From the NCBI GenBank assembly GCA_964613615.1, contig CAZTIB010000149.1, positions 1 to 45,809 on the forward strand: a stretch of 45,809 nucleotides of DNA, given 5' to 3'. The stretch's first letter is position 1, and the number at the start of each line of letters is the position of its first letter. The notes under the pieces are model-generated. The model saw only the letters and a program-made list of their open reading frames with translations. It did no database searches and was not told the origin of the DNA. The translations under genes were made by a program, and so were the position numbers. This stretch comes from J054 sp964613615 (GTDB taxonomy: Bacteria; Pseudomonadota; Gammaproteobacteria; Steroidobacterales; GCA-2729495). Below, piece by piece: positions 26,185-35,117 of the stretch.

Positions 26185-27042
26185 ATGATCAATCGACGGC
26201 AATCATTAGGCCTGATGGCCGGTGTCGTAATGGCGGCGAAGGCCCCAGGCACTGAGATGGAGGCAGACACTGGCGTGGGCGTCGCAGATGACCCACGGGC
26301 CATGCTGCAGGCCCTGATGAAACTCCGAGCCTCGGTCGATGACCGGCTAACCCTGGAATGGTTTAAAGGCGTGGTGTACGGCGTAGTGGATGCCGCATTG
26401 ACCCCTTTGTTCTCGCTCAACGCCGTGGCCTTCGCCAGCTTCGAGGCTCTGGACGACAGCAGCTTTCTTGGCCGACGAATCGAGGTTGTGTACCACGGTG
26501 ACCTCGCCACCGGCGAACGCATCAGCGAATTTCGCAATCCCTATAACGGCAAGTTGATGGCCGTACCCCTGTCACGCACGCCGTTACAGCCAGTCACCAT
26601 CAACACCAATGGCCTGATGCTGCCGGCGCAACTCGGACCGCTGCGTATCGAGGCCGAATCAGAACTCGGACCTGCGATCAGCAACGGCGGCCGCACCTGG
26701 ATTCGCCTCGATACCCGCAGCCGCATGTTCCCGCCGAATGCCCAGCAACCGGCAATGGTTTACAACGAGTCCATCAGTTACACCGGCAGCAGCGCCGACC
26801 TGGAGACGCCGGAGAAGGTGTCGGTGCCCAGCCAGATCAGTTACTACAACCTGATGAGCTGGCGCCCCTGGATGATGATGGATGGCGTGGCCGGGCATTC
26901 GATCTCCATTGCCGCCGGCGAAAAAGTCTGGCAACTGGCAGAACTGCCCGCAGACCTGCGTCAGTTTGTCGCCGCTGAGCACCCGGATCTCGCCGCGGAT
27001 GCGCTCGCAGTGCTGACCGCGGAGCCGCCAGGTGCCGGCTAA
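26185..27042 (+). CDS. DUF1838 family exported protein, copy 1
   Basis: 285 residues. The N-terminus MINRRQSLGLMAGVVMAAKA has a twin-arginine-type signal. The body agrees with the DUF1838 (PF08894) layout: ERISEFRNPYNGKLMAVPLS, QPAMVYNESISYTG, then SYYNLMSWRPWMMMDGVAGH, where the SW-PWM-M core is shared with the larger paralogue at 31531. The family function is not known. It precedes the beta-propeller gene by 18 bp and is probably co-transcribed with it. Both proteins would reach the periplasm by Tat. Confidence 0.85.
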   Translation: MINRRQSLGLMAGVVMAAKAPGTEMEADTGVGVADDPRAMLQALMKLRASVDDRLTLEWFKGVVYGVVDAALTPLFSLNAVAFASFEALDDSSFLGRRIEVVYHGDLATGERISEFRNPYNGKLMAVPLSRTPLQPVTINTNGLMLPAQLGPLRIEAESELGPAISNGGRTWIRLDTRSRMFPPNAQQPAMVYNESISYTGSSADLETPEKVSVPSQISYYNLMSWRPWMMMDGVAGHSISIAAGEKVWQLAELPADLRQFVAAEHPDLAADALAVLTAEPPGAG

Positions 27043-27060
27043 GGCGGCAGGCACCCTGGC

Positions 27061-28257
27061 ATGGCCCGCTCATTCGTCCACCGTCGCCGTAGCCTGCTCA
27101 AAGGCCTGGCGGGCATCAGCCTGGCAGCCGGCTGGCCCCGGCTCACGGGCGCGGCGATGACGGATTCACACGCAACGACAACCGCCGGAGACATTTTGAA
27201 GCCAGGCCTGATCCTGCCACTGGGGCCCGCCGGGGCCTGGGATTCTGCGCAACTTTCCAACCCCCGCGTCATCAGGCTCGGCGCCGCAGACTGGCGAATG
27301 TGGTACTACGGCCGCGACCCTGACTTCGACTCGCTGGTGCGGCTGCCGACCGGACGCATCGGTCTCGCGGTATCCACTGACGGCCGACACTGGCAGCGGG
27401 TTGCGGGATCGGCCACCCGCGGCGCCGTGATGGATCCGGCCCCGGATCCCGAGCGCTTCGACTCGGCCCATATCGGCGTGGGCGATGTTCATCCCACTGC
27501 CGATGGTTTCGACATGTGGTATTTCGGCGGTCCGCAGAACGTGCAGCAGCTCGGCGAACTCACCTTCAATGGATTTCCGCTGCGCATTGGCCGCGCCACT
27601 TCCCGGGATGGCGAGCATTGGCAACGGCAGTCCGGGCCATTCAGCGGCGCGGTCCTGAATCACGGTGCGCCCGGAGAAGCAGACGCGTTCATGGTCGGCT
27701 GGCCGCAGGTACTGCAACTATCCGCCGAAGTTCGGCGCATGTATTACCACAGCGTCAATCCGGTCACGAACAAGTTCTTCATCTGCGCTGCGGAGTCGGT
27801 GAACGGCGGTGACTGGAAAAAACTCGGGGTGATTTTCGGGCCGGGCGCACCCGACGCCTTTGACGTGGATGGACCCGCCACCCGCCATGTGATCCGGCGG
27901 GGCCAGGAGTTCCTGATGTTCTATGAAGGCTTCCGCGAGCAGCGGGCATCCATCGGTCTGGCGCGATCCGCGGATGGACTCAGCTGGACCCGGGTTCCCG
28001 GCCCGGCGCCCAGAGGTGCCGTCTTTGCGCCGGCCGAGTCTGGCCCGGGCGCATGGGATTCGGGCGCCGTCGGCACCCCCTGGATAGTCCCGGCGCCGGA
28101 GGGTGGCCTGCTGATGTACTACGTCGGCGCGGGATACCGCGGAGAAGATTTCAGCGACCTGGTCGAGGCCGAAGCATCGGCCGTGCACCAGATCGGGCTG
28201 GCCAGCTGCGACGGCGAGGACCTGACCCGATGGACACGCTGGCAGGCGCGCGACTAG
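27061..28257 (+). CDS. Tat-exported five-bladed beta-propeller protein (glycosidase-like fold)
   Basis: 398 residues. The N-terminus (FVHRRRSLLKGLAGISLAA) is a Tat signal. The rest has five repeats with a shared pair of motifs, [M/V]WYYG-like (MWYYGRD, MWYFGG, MYYHSV, MFYEGF, MYYVGAG) and IGLAxSxDGxxWxR (for example RIGLAVSTDGRHWQR, ASIGLARSADGLSWTR). This is the pattern of GH43/GH32/GH62-type five-bladed propellers, and of related glycosidase-like proteins of unknown function. I cannot confirm catalytic residues, so activity is open. It follows a DUF1838 gene by 18 bp. Confidence 0.75.
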   Translation: MARSFVHRRRSLLKGLAGISLAAGWPRLTGAAMTDSHATTTAGDILKPGLILPLGPAGAWDSAQLSNPRVIRLGAADWRMWYYGRDPDFDSLVRLPTGRIGLAVSTDGRHWQRVAGSATRGAVMDPAPDPERFDSAHIGVGDVHPTADGFDMWYFGGPQNVQQLGELTFNGFPLRIGRATSRDGEHWQRQSGPFSGAVLNHGAPGEADAFMVGWPQVLQLSAEVRRMYYHSVNPVTNKFFICAAESVNGGDWKKLGVIFGPGAPDAFDVDGPATRHVIRRGQEFLMFYEGFREQRASIGLARSADGLSWTRVPGPAPRGAVFAPAESGPGAWDSGAVGTPWIVPAPEGGLLMYYVGAGYRGEDFSDLVEAEASAVHQIGLASCDGEDLTRWTRWQARD

Positions 28258-28317
28258 TCCTGGCTTAGCTCGGCAAATTGCGAAGGCCACGCATCCACAG
28301 GATGCTCCGGGTCATTG

Positions 28318-28872
28318 TCAGTGGTGAGCATCCCGTACCGGCAACATCCGGCGCAGCGTTGCATCCTTGAGCCAGAACTGGTGCCACAGCGCCGCCAGCA
28401 CGTGAAGCGATACCAGCCCCAGCAAGGCCGTATTCAGGTACAGGTGCGTCATCCGCAACGGCTGGCTCAGATCTGGCTCCGGACCCAGCCAGTTCGGCAC
28501 GGTAAACCAACCGAAGTAATTGACATCGATACCCTCTGAACCCGCCTTGACCCAACCCACCAGCGGGATGCTGATCAGCAGCGCATACAGCAGCCAATGG
28601 GTGGCCCGGGCAACAAAGCGCAAGGGTGCGGCGATGGTTCTCGGGGCCGGCGGCACGGCATTGATCAACCGCCACCCGAGACGCAGCAGGATCAGTCCCA
28701 GGATCGTTATCCCCAGGGGCCGGTGCAGTGCCAGCAACTCCGACTCCCGGCCCGGATCATTGGCGCCGAATGCGGCCACCGCGAGATAGATCTGCAGGAA
28801 GACGAGCAGCACGATCAGCCAGTGCAGACCCTGAGCCACGTAACCATAGCGACGAACCGAATTGCGGAGCAT
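28318..28872 (-). CDS. Cytochrome b561 family protein
   Basis: 184 residues with four transmembrane helices (QGLHWLIVLLVFLQIYLAV, LGITILGLILLRLGWRL, THWLLYALLISIPLVGW, NTALLGLVSLHVLAALWHQ). Likely haem-b ligands are the His of GLHW, the His of LHRPLGI, the His of ATHW and the His of SLHVLAALWH. It would act as a quinol-linked electron carrier in the inner membrane. It lies 60 bp downstream of the TonB receptor on the same strand, so it may be co-transcribed and could supply or accept electrons for the exported oxidoreductases of this cluster. Start ATG at 28872. Confidence 0.9.
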   Translation of the reverse strand: MLRNSVRRYGYVAQGLHWLIVLLVFLQIYLAVAAFGANDPGRESELLALHRPLGITILGLILLRLGWRLINAVPPAPRTIAAPLRFVARATHWLLYALLISIPLVGWVKAGSEGIDVNYFGWFTVPNWLGPEPDLSQPLRMTHLYLNTALLGLVSLHVLAALWHQFWLKDATLRRMLPVRDAHH

Positions 28873-28932
28873 GGCTTAGAGACTCACCGGCAGGGCTGTG
28901 CGCATCGCGCTTAGCGTCGGCGCAGCACTTGG

Positions 28933-31485
28933 CTATCTCGCGCTACCGAAGCGATACCGCGCTGTCACGCCCCACCTGCGCGGGTTGAGGTTCGTCGCTG
29001 TCGTGACGAAGGTGGTCGCGTTCAGGTCCGACGGGAAAGTCTGCGTGGATTCAATCGCGTCTTCGTCGGACAGGTTTCGCACCCAGAACAGGAGGTCAAA
29101 CGCGTCGTTGACGACACCGAGGGTCAGATTCGCCACCGTCCGGTTGGGGGAAAACTGCACGTCGACATTCGTCGTGCTGATCTTCGACCGGTAGCCCACA
29201 TCGAAACGGAGCAGCGCATCGAGCTCCGACGTAAGGGGTCGCGTGGCTTCAACAAACAATGACGCCGTTCGTTTGGCCGTGCGGATGGGCCGCTTGCCGC
29301 TGATGTCCGGGGCTTCATCGTCAAAGGTGCCATCGCCATCGCTGTCAATCGGTACACACTTAACCGGAACCAGCGGAAAAGCCGTATCGCCCGCATCCTT
29401 CAGATTGCAAAGCGTTGCATCTCCTTCAGATATGGTGCCGCCATCATAGTCGGGATCGGCGTAGCCAAAATTAGCGCCCACGGTCACACCGTCGAACGGC
29501 GAAGCGACCAGCTCGGCCTCGAAGCCATGGTTCTTGAGCCCTGTCGCGTTGGTGGTCACTGTCAGGAAGCCGGTGCCAGCTGCCGATGACGGGATGCGCT
29601 GGCGAAACTGGGCGTCGTCCCAGTCGATGTAGAAGCCGGTCAGGTTGAACTGCAAGCGATTATCGAACCAGGCAGACTTGAAGCCGAGCTCCGTGGTCCA
29701 GTTGGTCTCTTCATCGAAGGGCACGGCGTTGGGGTCGGCAATCGCCACGTTCAATCCGCCCGAGCGGCTGCCCTTCGCGACAGAAGTGTAGACCATCAGG
29801 TCATCATTGGCCTGGTACCGCAGGATGAAACGCGGGTCCCAGAAGTCCCAGTCATCGTCGTACTTGGTCCTGGGCGTGCCAAAGAAATCATCTTTCTTGT
29901 TGTCGAGCTTGCGCTCTTCATACGTGTAGCGAATTTCCGCCGTGCCGGTCAGCTTGTCCGTGATGTCGTACTCCACGGAGCCGAAGGCCGCATACTGATC
30001 GGCTTCGGTGAACGCGAGCACGAGCTCCGTCACCTGGTTCGGATTGTCAAAAAATACCGAGTTGGGCAACACCGGGTTCGGTATACCCAAGGTGCCAAAG
30101 GGGATGCCGTCGCCAGGCGACACCAGCAGGAACTGGATATCCTCCGTTGGCAGGCCGAGGGCCTGCACGGCCGACGAAGCGTCAATACCGAGGTCAGTCG
30201 TATCTGTGTTTTCCTGGTGAAAATAGAACGCGCCGCCCAGCCAGCGGAAACGTCCCTCGGAGTTGGAATTCAATCGGAATTCCTGCGAGTAGTATTCCTG
30301 GTTGAGCCCGACGCTGCCGATCAGCGTATTCATGGACGAGACACCGGAATTATCGGGGAACAGGGTCTCCATCGAAAAAATAACGGGGAAACCGGAGGCT
30401 TCAAACGCCGCTTTGTCCACCCAGCCGTAGTAAGGCTCACCGGCCTGCGTGCGATCGAGATCCGGCCGGCCCTTGTTGTTGTTGTCCGTGTAGGACGTAA
30501 TCGAAGTCAAGGTTGCCCAGTCGAAATCGAACTGCGCGTCGAGCATCACGCCCCAGGTGCGGCCTTTGGCGGCATACGCAGACGGCGAGGTGCTCAGGGT
30601 GCGGGACTCCGCTGGCGGGACGTTGCCGCAATAGTAGGCCGGCACGCCCAAATCGTAGGAGAGGAGCCGGTTGGGAGGAAACTTGTCCGGGTCCAGTTCG
30701 CCGCAGTTATTCGGCGTTCTGCTCAGCGACCGACTGTCCAGATCTTCGTTGGAAATCCAGCCGCGAAGATTGAGATCGATGGCGTCTGTCGGCCTGAAGC
30801 GCAGATCGCCGGCGATCGCCCGGGTCCGGGAACCACCGAGACCACGGCCCGATTTCTCCGGCCCGCCATTGCGATACATACCGTCGTCATCGGCGTATTG
30901 AAACGCAAGGCGGCCGGCAAGATTCTTTACTATGGGTCCGGTCACGGCGCCCCTGACGTCATACATGCCGTCTTCCGCAGCGGTGGTCTCGACATTGATC
31001 CCGAACTCGTCCGACGGGCGCTTGGTGACGAAGTTGATGGCACCGGCAAAGGTATTGCGCCCATACAGCGCCCCCTGTGGACCACGCACGACTTCAATCC
31101 GCTCCATGTCGAATATGTCTACATTCTGGGACGCGCGGCCGGACATGAAGACCCCGTCCACAAAAACGCCGACATTGTTGTCGAAGCCACGGCTGTCGAT
31201 CACACCGAGGCCCCGAATCACCGGTGTCTGCCGGCGCCCAGTTTCACCGGCTTCGAAGGTCAGGTTCGGCGTTAACCTCGCCAGGTCCGCCATATTGCGA
31301 ATGTTGGCGGTCTCGATGGTGCGCTCGCTGAAAGCGGTCACTGAGATCGGCGCCTCCTGGAGGGATTCCTCCACTTTTCGCGCTGTCACCACAATGTTGT
31401 CCAGCTGCGCCAGCGCCGGGGTCGCCGGAAATCCCGCCAGCAGACCAACCATCAGCCAGCCCGTAAGGCGATATCGACTGCGCAT
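28933..31485 (-). CDS. TonB-dependent outer-membrane receptor
   Basis: 850 residues. A signal peptide (LTGWLMVGLLAGFPATPALAQ) is followed by a TonB-box-like start DNIVVTARK, a plug domain (APISVTAFSERTIE, RGPQGALYGRNTFAGAINFVT) and a long beta barrel with many aromatic-alternating strands, ending WGVTARYRF. The long plug/barrel layout is that of the group found in catabolic gene clusters, so energy-coupled uptake of an organic ligand is likely. The ligand cannot be predicted. Upstream on the same strand, 45 bp away, is the DUF1838 gene, so both are likely driven from the operator at 32530. Confidence 0.93.
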   Translation of the reverse strand: MRSRYRLTGWLMVGLLAGFPATPALAQLDNIVVTARKVEESLQEAPISVTAFSERTIETANIRNMADLARLTPNLTFEAGETGRRQTPVIRGLGVIDSRGFDNNVGVFVDGVFMSGRASQNVDIFDMERIEVVRGPQGALYGRNTFAGAINFVTKRPSDEFGINVETTAAEDGMYDVRGAVTGPIVKNLAGRLAFQYADDDGMYRNGGPEKSGRGLGGSRTRAIAGDLRFRPTDAIDLNLRGWISNEDLDSRSLSRTPNNCGELDPDKFPPNRLLSYDLGVPAYYCGNVPPAESRTLSTSPSAYAAKGRTWGVMLDAQFDFDWATLTSITSYTDNNNKGRPDLDRTQAGEPYYGWVDKAAFEASGFPVIFSMETLFPDNSGVSSMNTLIGSVGLNQEYYSQEFRLNSNSEGRFRWLGGAFYFHQENTDTTDLGIDASSAVQALGLPTEDIQFLLVSPGDGIPFGTLGIPNPVLPNSVFFDNPNQVTELVLAFTEADQYAAFGSVEYDITDKLTGTAEIRYTYEERKLDNKKDDFFGTPRTKYDDDWDFWDPRFILRYQANDDLMVYTSVAKGSRSGGLNVAIADPNAVPFDEETNWTTELGFKSAWFDNRLQFNLTGFYIDWDDAQFRQRIPSSAAGTGFLTVTTNATGLKNHGFEAELVASPFDGVTVGANFGYADPDYDGGTISEGDATLCNLKDAGDTAFPLVPVKCVPIDSDGDGTFDDEAPDISGKRPIRTAKRTASLFVEATRPLTSELDALLRFDVGYRSKISTTNVDVQFSPNRTVANLTLGVVNDAFDLLFWVRNLSDEDAIESTQTFPSDLNATTFVTTATNLNPRRWGVTARYRFGSAR

Positions 31486-31530
31486 TACCCGTTCCCCCGT
31501 TGTCTTCGTCTTGATGATGATGAAATTGAA

Positions 31531-32475
31531 TCAGGCCCGCGGCTTATGCTGCCGCGCGTAGCTCTCGAAACTGGATTCGTTCGGCTCGCTCCACTCGTCC
31601 GGCGCACTGTGGAAACGCGGATGCTTCGCCACATAGCCCCGCAGCGGCTCATTGAGCTCGCTAACGTCTGCCAGCTTGGTTTTCTTGCCCCGGTAACGCA
31701 GGTGGCCCGGACGCCCCCCCATGAACATCCACGGCAGCCAGGGCCCCAGGCGTGACCACCCGCCCACGTACGGGACGCTCGGCAGCTCCGGATTTTCCAG
31801 ATCGGCAAGGCTAACCGTATACCACTCCGATTCCGTCACCCGCACATACTCGCCGGTGGACTCGCGCTTCCAGACCTTGGGGTCCAGCACATTCTTCCAT
31901 CGCGTGTTGGTGTCGAAAAAGAAAGTCGCCTGGTCACCAAGGATGGACCAGGGCATCAGGAAAGGTTCCGGCTCCACCTGCCGCTCTTCGGTGCCCGGGT
32001 TGTAGTAACGCGGAAATACCGTCGTCACGTGATGATTGACCGGATCGTTGAACAGGTGCACCACCTCGACGGTCTCACCGGTGAACGGGTTGAACCACTC
32101 ATCGAGAATCTCGCCGGTTTCGAGATCTTTGTAGACGAAGATCTCGCGCTGCAGGATGTGGTATGCGCCATCGGGCAGCCGGATGGAACGCCGCACCTTG
32201 TAGCCTTCCATGTCGAACAACGGCTGCAGGATTTCATCATCGCCGATAACGGAAAACACCCGCGCCTGGTTGTGCATCAGCACCTCCTCGTCGGGGTCGG
32301 CACTACCGGTGATGCGGATAAAGGCGTCGAGGTTCTGCTGCGGGTCGTCGGCGTCGAAGGGCACGCGTTCCTGACGGGCCTCGGCGCGCGCCACAGGCAC
32401 GCCGGCCGTGGCGGCAGCCGCCGCCAGCAGCAGGGCTTGCCGCCGGCTACAACTGGCTTGTTCTGATGACCCCAA
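31531..32475 (-). CDS. DUF1838 family exported protein, copy 2
   Basis: 314 residues from a TTG start at 32475, which has AGGGGGA 5 bases upstream and yields a clean Tat signal (CSRRQALLLAAAAATAGVPVARA). An ATG further upstream (32568) would place the operator at 32530-32545 inside the coding region, which is less likely. The body shows WFNPFTGETVEVVHLFNDPV, the long TGEYVRVTESEWYTVS segment, and WLPWMFMGGRPGHLRYRG, related to the same parts of the DUF1838 protein at 26185. Function unknown; it is co-directional with the receptor. Confidence 0.8.
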   Translation of the reverse strand: MGSSEQASCSRRQALLLAAAAATAGVPVARAEARQERVPFDADDPQQNLDAFIRITGSADPDEEVLMHNQARVFSVIGDDEILQPLFDMEGYKVRRSIRLPDGAYHILQREIFVYKDLETGEILDEWFNPFTGETVEVVHLFNDPVNHHVTTVFPRYYNPGTEERQVEPEPFLMPWSILGDQATFFFDTNTRWKNVLDPKVWKRESTGEYVRVTESEWYTVSLADLENPELPSVPYVGGWSRLGPWLPWMFMGGRPGHLRYRGKKTKLADVSELNEPLRGYVAKHPRFHSAPDEWSEPNESSFESYARQHKPRA

Positions 32476-32529
32476 TGGATTCCCCCTGTCCAGGAACTGG
32501 CTTCCTGACGCCGGGAGTATTCCATACCA

Positions 32530-32545
32530 TTGCACACGAGTGCAA
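32530..32545. promoter_or_regulatory. Operator-like palindrome TTGCAC-N4-GTGCAA (site A)
   Basis: The 16-mer TTGCACACGAGTGCAA is a perfect inverted repeat of two 6-bp arms separated by ACGA. It lies 54 bp upstream of the TTG start of the DUF1838/TonB receptor operon on the minus strand. An identical copy is at 40279-40294 and a copy with one difference is at 34256-34271. Spacing and symmetry fit a dimeric regulator such as a TetR- or LacI-type protein. No regulator gene is in the window. Confidence 0.8.
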
Positions 32546-32698
32546 ACAGGCTTCCGCGCCCTGCCCATGGTCCAGAGATATTGGCCTAATGCGCTGTAAC
32601 AATGAGCATTTCAGGGAATTGCCGACAGCGACATAGTCTTGCGCCGCGCTGCGCTCCGTGGCGGCGATCCGATCGCCCGCCCCCGCCCGCCCAGGCCT

Positions 32699-33046
32699 TC
32701 AGGACATGGGTGCGGTGGTCGCCGCTGCCTTGTCGCCACCGTAAGTGGAGTACAGCCGCCCGTAGACCTGCTGGATCATGGCCAGACGCTCCGCCTTCAG
32801 TTTGGCCAGCAACTCGTCCGACGGCTTCCCGTGGTCGAGGTCTTCCAGGGACACGACGCCTTTCGCAGCCAGCTGCTCTTCCAGGAAGGCCTGCCGGTCG
32901 CGCAGCACCCAGAACTGGGCGCCGAGTTCGAGCACGATGCCCAGCAGGTGATCGATGACCTCATTCTCGAAATAGCTGGGATTGCCCCTTTCAGCCCCCG
33001 GCAATTCGTTGGTGTAGGCCAGGTCTGCTTCTTTCAGTTTTGCCAT
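32699..33046 (-). CDS. Small uncharacterised protein paired with a methyltransferase (VLRDR family), copy 1
   Basis: 115 residues from the ATG at 33046, with a GAGGAA-type Shine-Dalgarno about 10 bases upstream. No signal peptide or transmembrane segment. It is helical and acidic, with NPSYFENEVIDHLLGIVLEL followed by FWVLRDRQAFLEEQL and a GVVSLEDL segment. The protein at 42499 shares PS(Y/F)FE, a central L-rich helix and VLRDR, so the two form a small family. It starts 13 bp after the stop of the methyltransferase gene, which indicates an operon and probably a partner role. Function is unknown. Confidence 0.75.
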   Translation of the reverse strand: MAKLKEADLAYTNELPGAERGNPSYFENEVIDHLLGIVLELGAQFWVLRDRQAFLEEQLAAKGVVSLEDLDHGKPSDELLAKLKAERLAMIQQVYGRLYSTYGGDKAAATTAPMS

Positions 33047-33059
33047 GTGCGTAGGTTCC

Positions 33060-34157
33060 TCAGGCGGCGGGCTTGACCACGACGCGCCCGCGCGTCAGTG
33101 CGGCCTTGGGGTCGTAATGCTCGAGCTCAAAGCCCGCTTCCACGAGCAGGTCTTCGACATTCGAACGGACAAAGTCCGGCAGGTACGGTTCACCGTTGTC
33201 AGCCGCATCCATCTCGGCGAAGAACATGCTGTACGTGCCGCGGGAACGGACGCTCGGGAAATCCAGCACGGTGAATTTGCCGCCGGGTCGCAACACCCGG
33301 AACACTTCGGCAATGACTTCTTTCGCCACCGGTACCGGCAATTCGTGGAACATCAGCAAGGCCAGCACCGCGTCGAAATGATTGTCGGGGAAATCCATCT
33401 CTTCGGCCGCCATCTGCCGCAGGTGGATCTCCGCGCCCGCTTCCATCGCGCGCACATGGGCATATCGCACCATCGGCGCGCTGATATCGATACCCCACAC
33501 TTCTGCGTCGGGATGCTTTTCTTTCAGCGCGATCGTGGTCGCGCCTGCGCTGACGCCCAGGTCCAGGATGCGTGATACCTGGCCGTCATCCGGCATTGCG
33601 GTTGCCATGGACACGCCTTTCGCGAGCCGGTCATGGTCTGCAGCACCGCCCATGAAGACTTTGAGGCCGTAGTCATAGAAGATTCCCGCCAGTTCGTCTT
33701 TCACATAGCCGCCTGGCTGAATATGAATTTCCCGGCTGGCGTACTCCGGCGCGCTGTCCTGCCAGTTGTCGTCGTATTCGACAGTGCCGGGCCCGGCAGC
33801 TTCGGCCGCGTCAAACGCTGCCACGATGGCGTCGCGACGCTGATTGAACGACTTGGACAGGCCCGACCAGAACGATTCCTGCAAACTCCGCTTCACGCGG
33901 TAGTAGGTTTTCAATGTCGGGTCCTGCATCAGCAGGTCGATGGCCGCCTGGGTCGTCTCCCGATCCGGTGAATCGTCAATACCGGCATCTTTCATCAATT
34001 GCTGGCTGTATTCGCTAATGGGCCGCTGCTGCGCATGCATCAGGACGTTGCGGGCATCCTCGATGAAATCTACATAGGCCTCATCACCCCGGGAGGTCAG
34101 CGTCGGAAACACACCGGCAATCTTGCCGCGCGGGAAAAGGGCATCCTGAATACTCAT
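33060..34157 (-). CDS. SAM-dependent methyltransferase with a long N-terminal helical region, copy 1
   Basis: 365 residues. The first ~180 residues are mostly helical and polar (EAYVDFIEDARNVLMHAQQR, ETTQAAIDLLMQDPTL) with no family I recognise. A class I methyltransferase domain follows: SAM-binding motif I ILDLGVSAGATTIAL, then VWGIDISAPMVRYAH, and a late LLMFHELPVPVAKE / VFRVLRPGGKF / DFPSV stretch. A similar protein lies at 42897. The substrate is unknown. It is divergent from the SDR at 34320, with site B between them, and heads an operon with the small protein at 32699. Confidence 0.85.
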   Translation of the reverse strand: MSIQDALFPRGKIAGVFPTLTSRGDEAYVDFIEDARNVLMHAQQRPISEYSQQLMKDAGIDDSPDRETTQAAIDLLMQDPTLKTYYRVKRSLQESFWSGLSKSFNQRRDAIVAAFDAAEAAGPGTVEYDDNWQDSAPEYASREIHIQPGGYVKDELAGIFYDYGLKVFMGGAADHDRLAKGVSMATAMPDDGQVSRILDLGVSAGATTIALKEKHPDAEVWGIDISAPMVRYAHVRAMEAGAEIHLRQMAAEEMDFPDNHFDAVLALLMFHELPVPVAKEVIAEVFRVLRPGGKFTVLDFPSVRSRGTYSMFFAEMDAADNGEPYLPDFVRSNVEDLLVEAGFELEHYDPKAALTRGRVVVKPAA

Positions 34158-34255
34158 TGCACAAGCACCTTGGCGTCGTTTATCGGTGAGACCAACAGAT
34201 TCGCCGGCGCAGGCAGCGTCGATGAATATTGACGGTCTTCATGGTACTTGGCAGT

Positions 34256-34271
34256 ATGCACTCGTGTGCAA
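34256..34271. promoter_or_regulatory. Operator-like palindrome (site B) between divergent operons
   Basis: ATGCACTCGTGTGCAA on the plus strand is the complement of TTGCACACGAGTGCAT, identical to sites A and C except for the outermost base. It sits 48 bp before the TTG start of the SDR gene and about 98 bp before the methyltransferase ATG, so it is placed to control both directions. The conserved ACGA spacer suggests the sites are recent copies or under strong selection. Confidence 0.8.
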
Positions 34272-34319
34272 AGTGCTGTCAAAACCTGCCTTTAAGGCAG
34301 CTCCAGGGGCGGAAACCCT

Positions 34320-35117
34320 TTGAATATCGTCATCACGGGCGGCACCCGGGGCATTGGCCGCGGCCTCGCCGAGGAGTTCGTCAAGCGCGGCCACAACGTG
34401 GTGATTTCCGGCCGGCAAACGGCAGCTGTGGCGAGCGCGGTCGAGGCCATTGACCGCGCCGGACCCGGGCGCGCTGCAGGTACCGCGGCTGAAGCCGGCG
34501 ACCTGGCCGCCCACGAGGCGCTGTGGGAACTCGCGCACCAGGGCTTCGGCGAGGTGGATATCTGGGTCAACAACGCCGGAATGACCAACCGCAAAGTCAA
34601 GCTGGCCGAGTTACCGCCCGAAGAAATCGGTGCCGTGATCAGTGCCAATGTGACCGGCGTGGCCTACGGCTGCAAAGTGGCCATCGGCGGGATGCTGAGC
34701 CAGGAGCACGGCAAGGTTTTCAACATGGAGGGCTTCGGCAGCGACGGCATGACCCAAGCAGGCATGACTGTCTATGGCGCAAGCAAACGCGCCGTGCGCT
34801 ATCTCACGAAGTCCCTGGCCAAAGAATACGCCGACAGCCCGCTGATCATCGCCAATCTCAGCCCGGGCATCGTCGTGACCGAATTCCTGACCCGCGATCT
34901 GTATGCCCACGATCCGGGCGAACTGAACAAGCGCAAGAAACTCCTGAGCCTCCTCGCCGACCGGGTTGAAACCGTGGCACCGGCCCTGGTGGACGGCATG
35001 CTCAAGCTGGATAAGACCGGGGGCGCGGTGCGCTGGATGACTCCGATGCAGGCACTCGGCCGGGTCGTGTCGAGCGTGTTTCGCAAGCGGGATCCTTTTG
35101 CCGGCGCTACATCCTGA
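34320..35117 (+). CDS. Short-chain dehydrogenase/reductase, cytoplasmic
   Basis: 265 residues from a TTG start with an AGGGGCGG-like Shine-Dalgarno about 7 bases upstream. Classical SDR motifs are present: TGGTRGIG at 6-13, NNAG in the middle (VDIWVNNAGMTNRK), and the YGASK pair (TVYGASKRAVRYL), with an IANLSPGIVVTEF strand after it. It has no signal peptide. The SDR at 24780 is longer at the front and carries a leader. Stop and the next small ORF overlap as TGATG, and a SUMF1-fold lipoprotein follows, so these form one operon under site B. Confidence 0.88.
   Translation: MNIVITGGTRGIGRGLAEEFVKRGHNVVISGRQTAAVASAVEAIDRAGPGRAAGTAAEAGDLAAHEALWELAHQGFGEVDIWVNNAGMTNRKVKLAELPPEEIGAVISANVTGVAYGCKVAIGGMLSQEHGKVFNMEGFGSDGMTQAGMTVYGASKRAVRYLTKSLAKEYADSPLIIANLSPGIVVTEFLTRDLYAHDPGELNKRKKLLSLLADRVETVAPALVDGMLKLDKTGGAVRWMTPMQALGRVVSSVFRKRDPFAGATS

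Noticed and set aside
30217..31275. 352-residue open frame on the plus strand within the TonB receptor
   Set aside because: The opposite strand encodes an intact receptor with plug and barrel motifs; the antisense product is low in structure and without domain signs.
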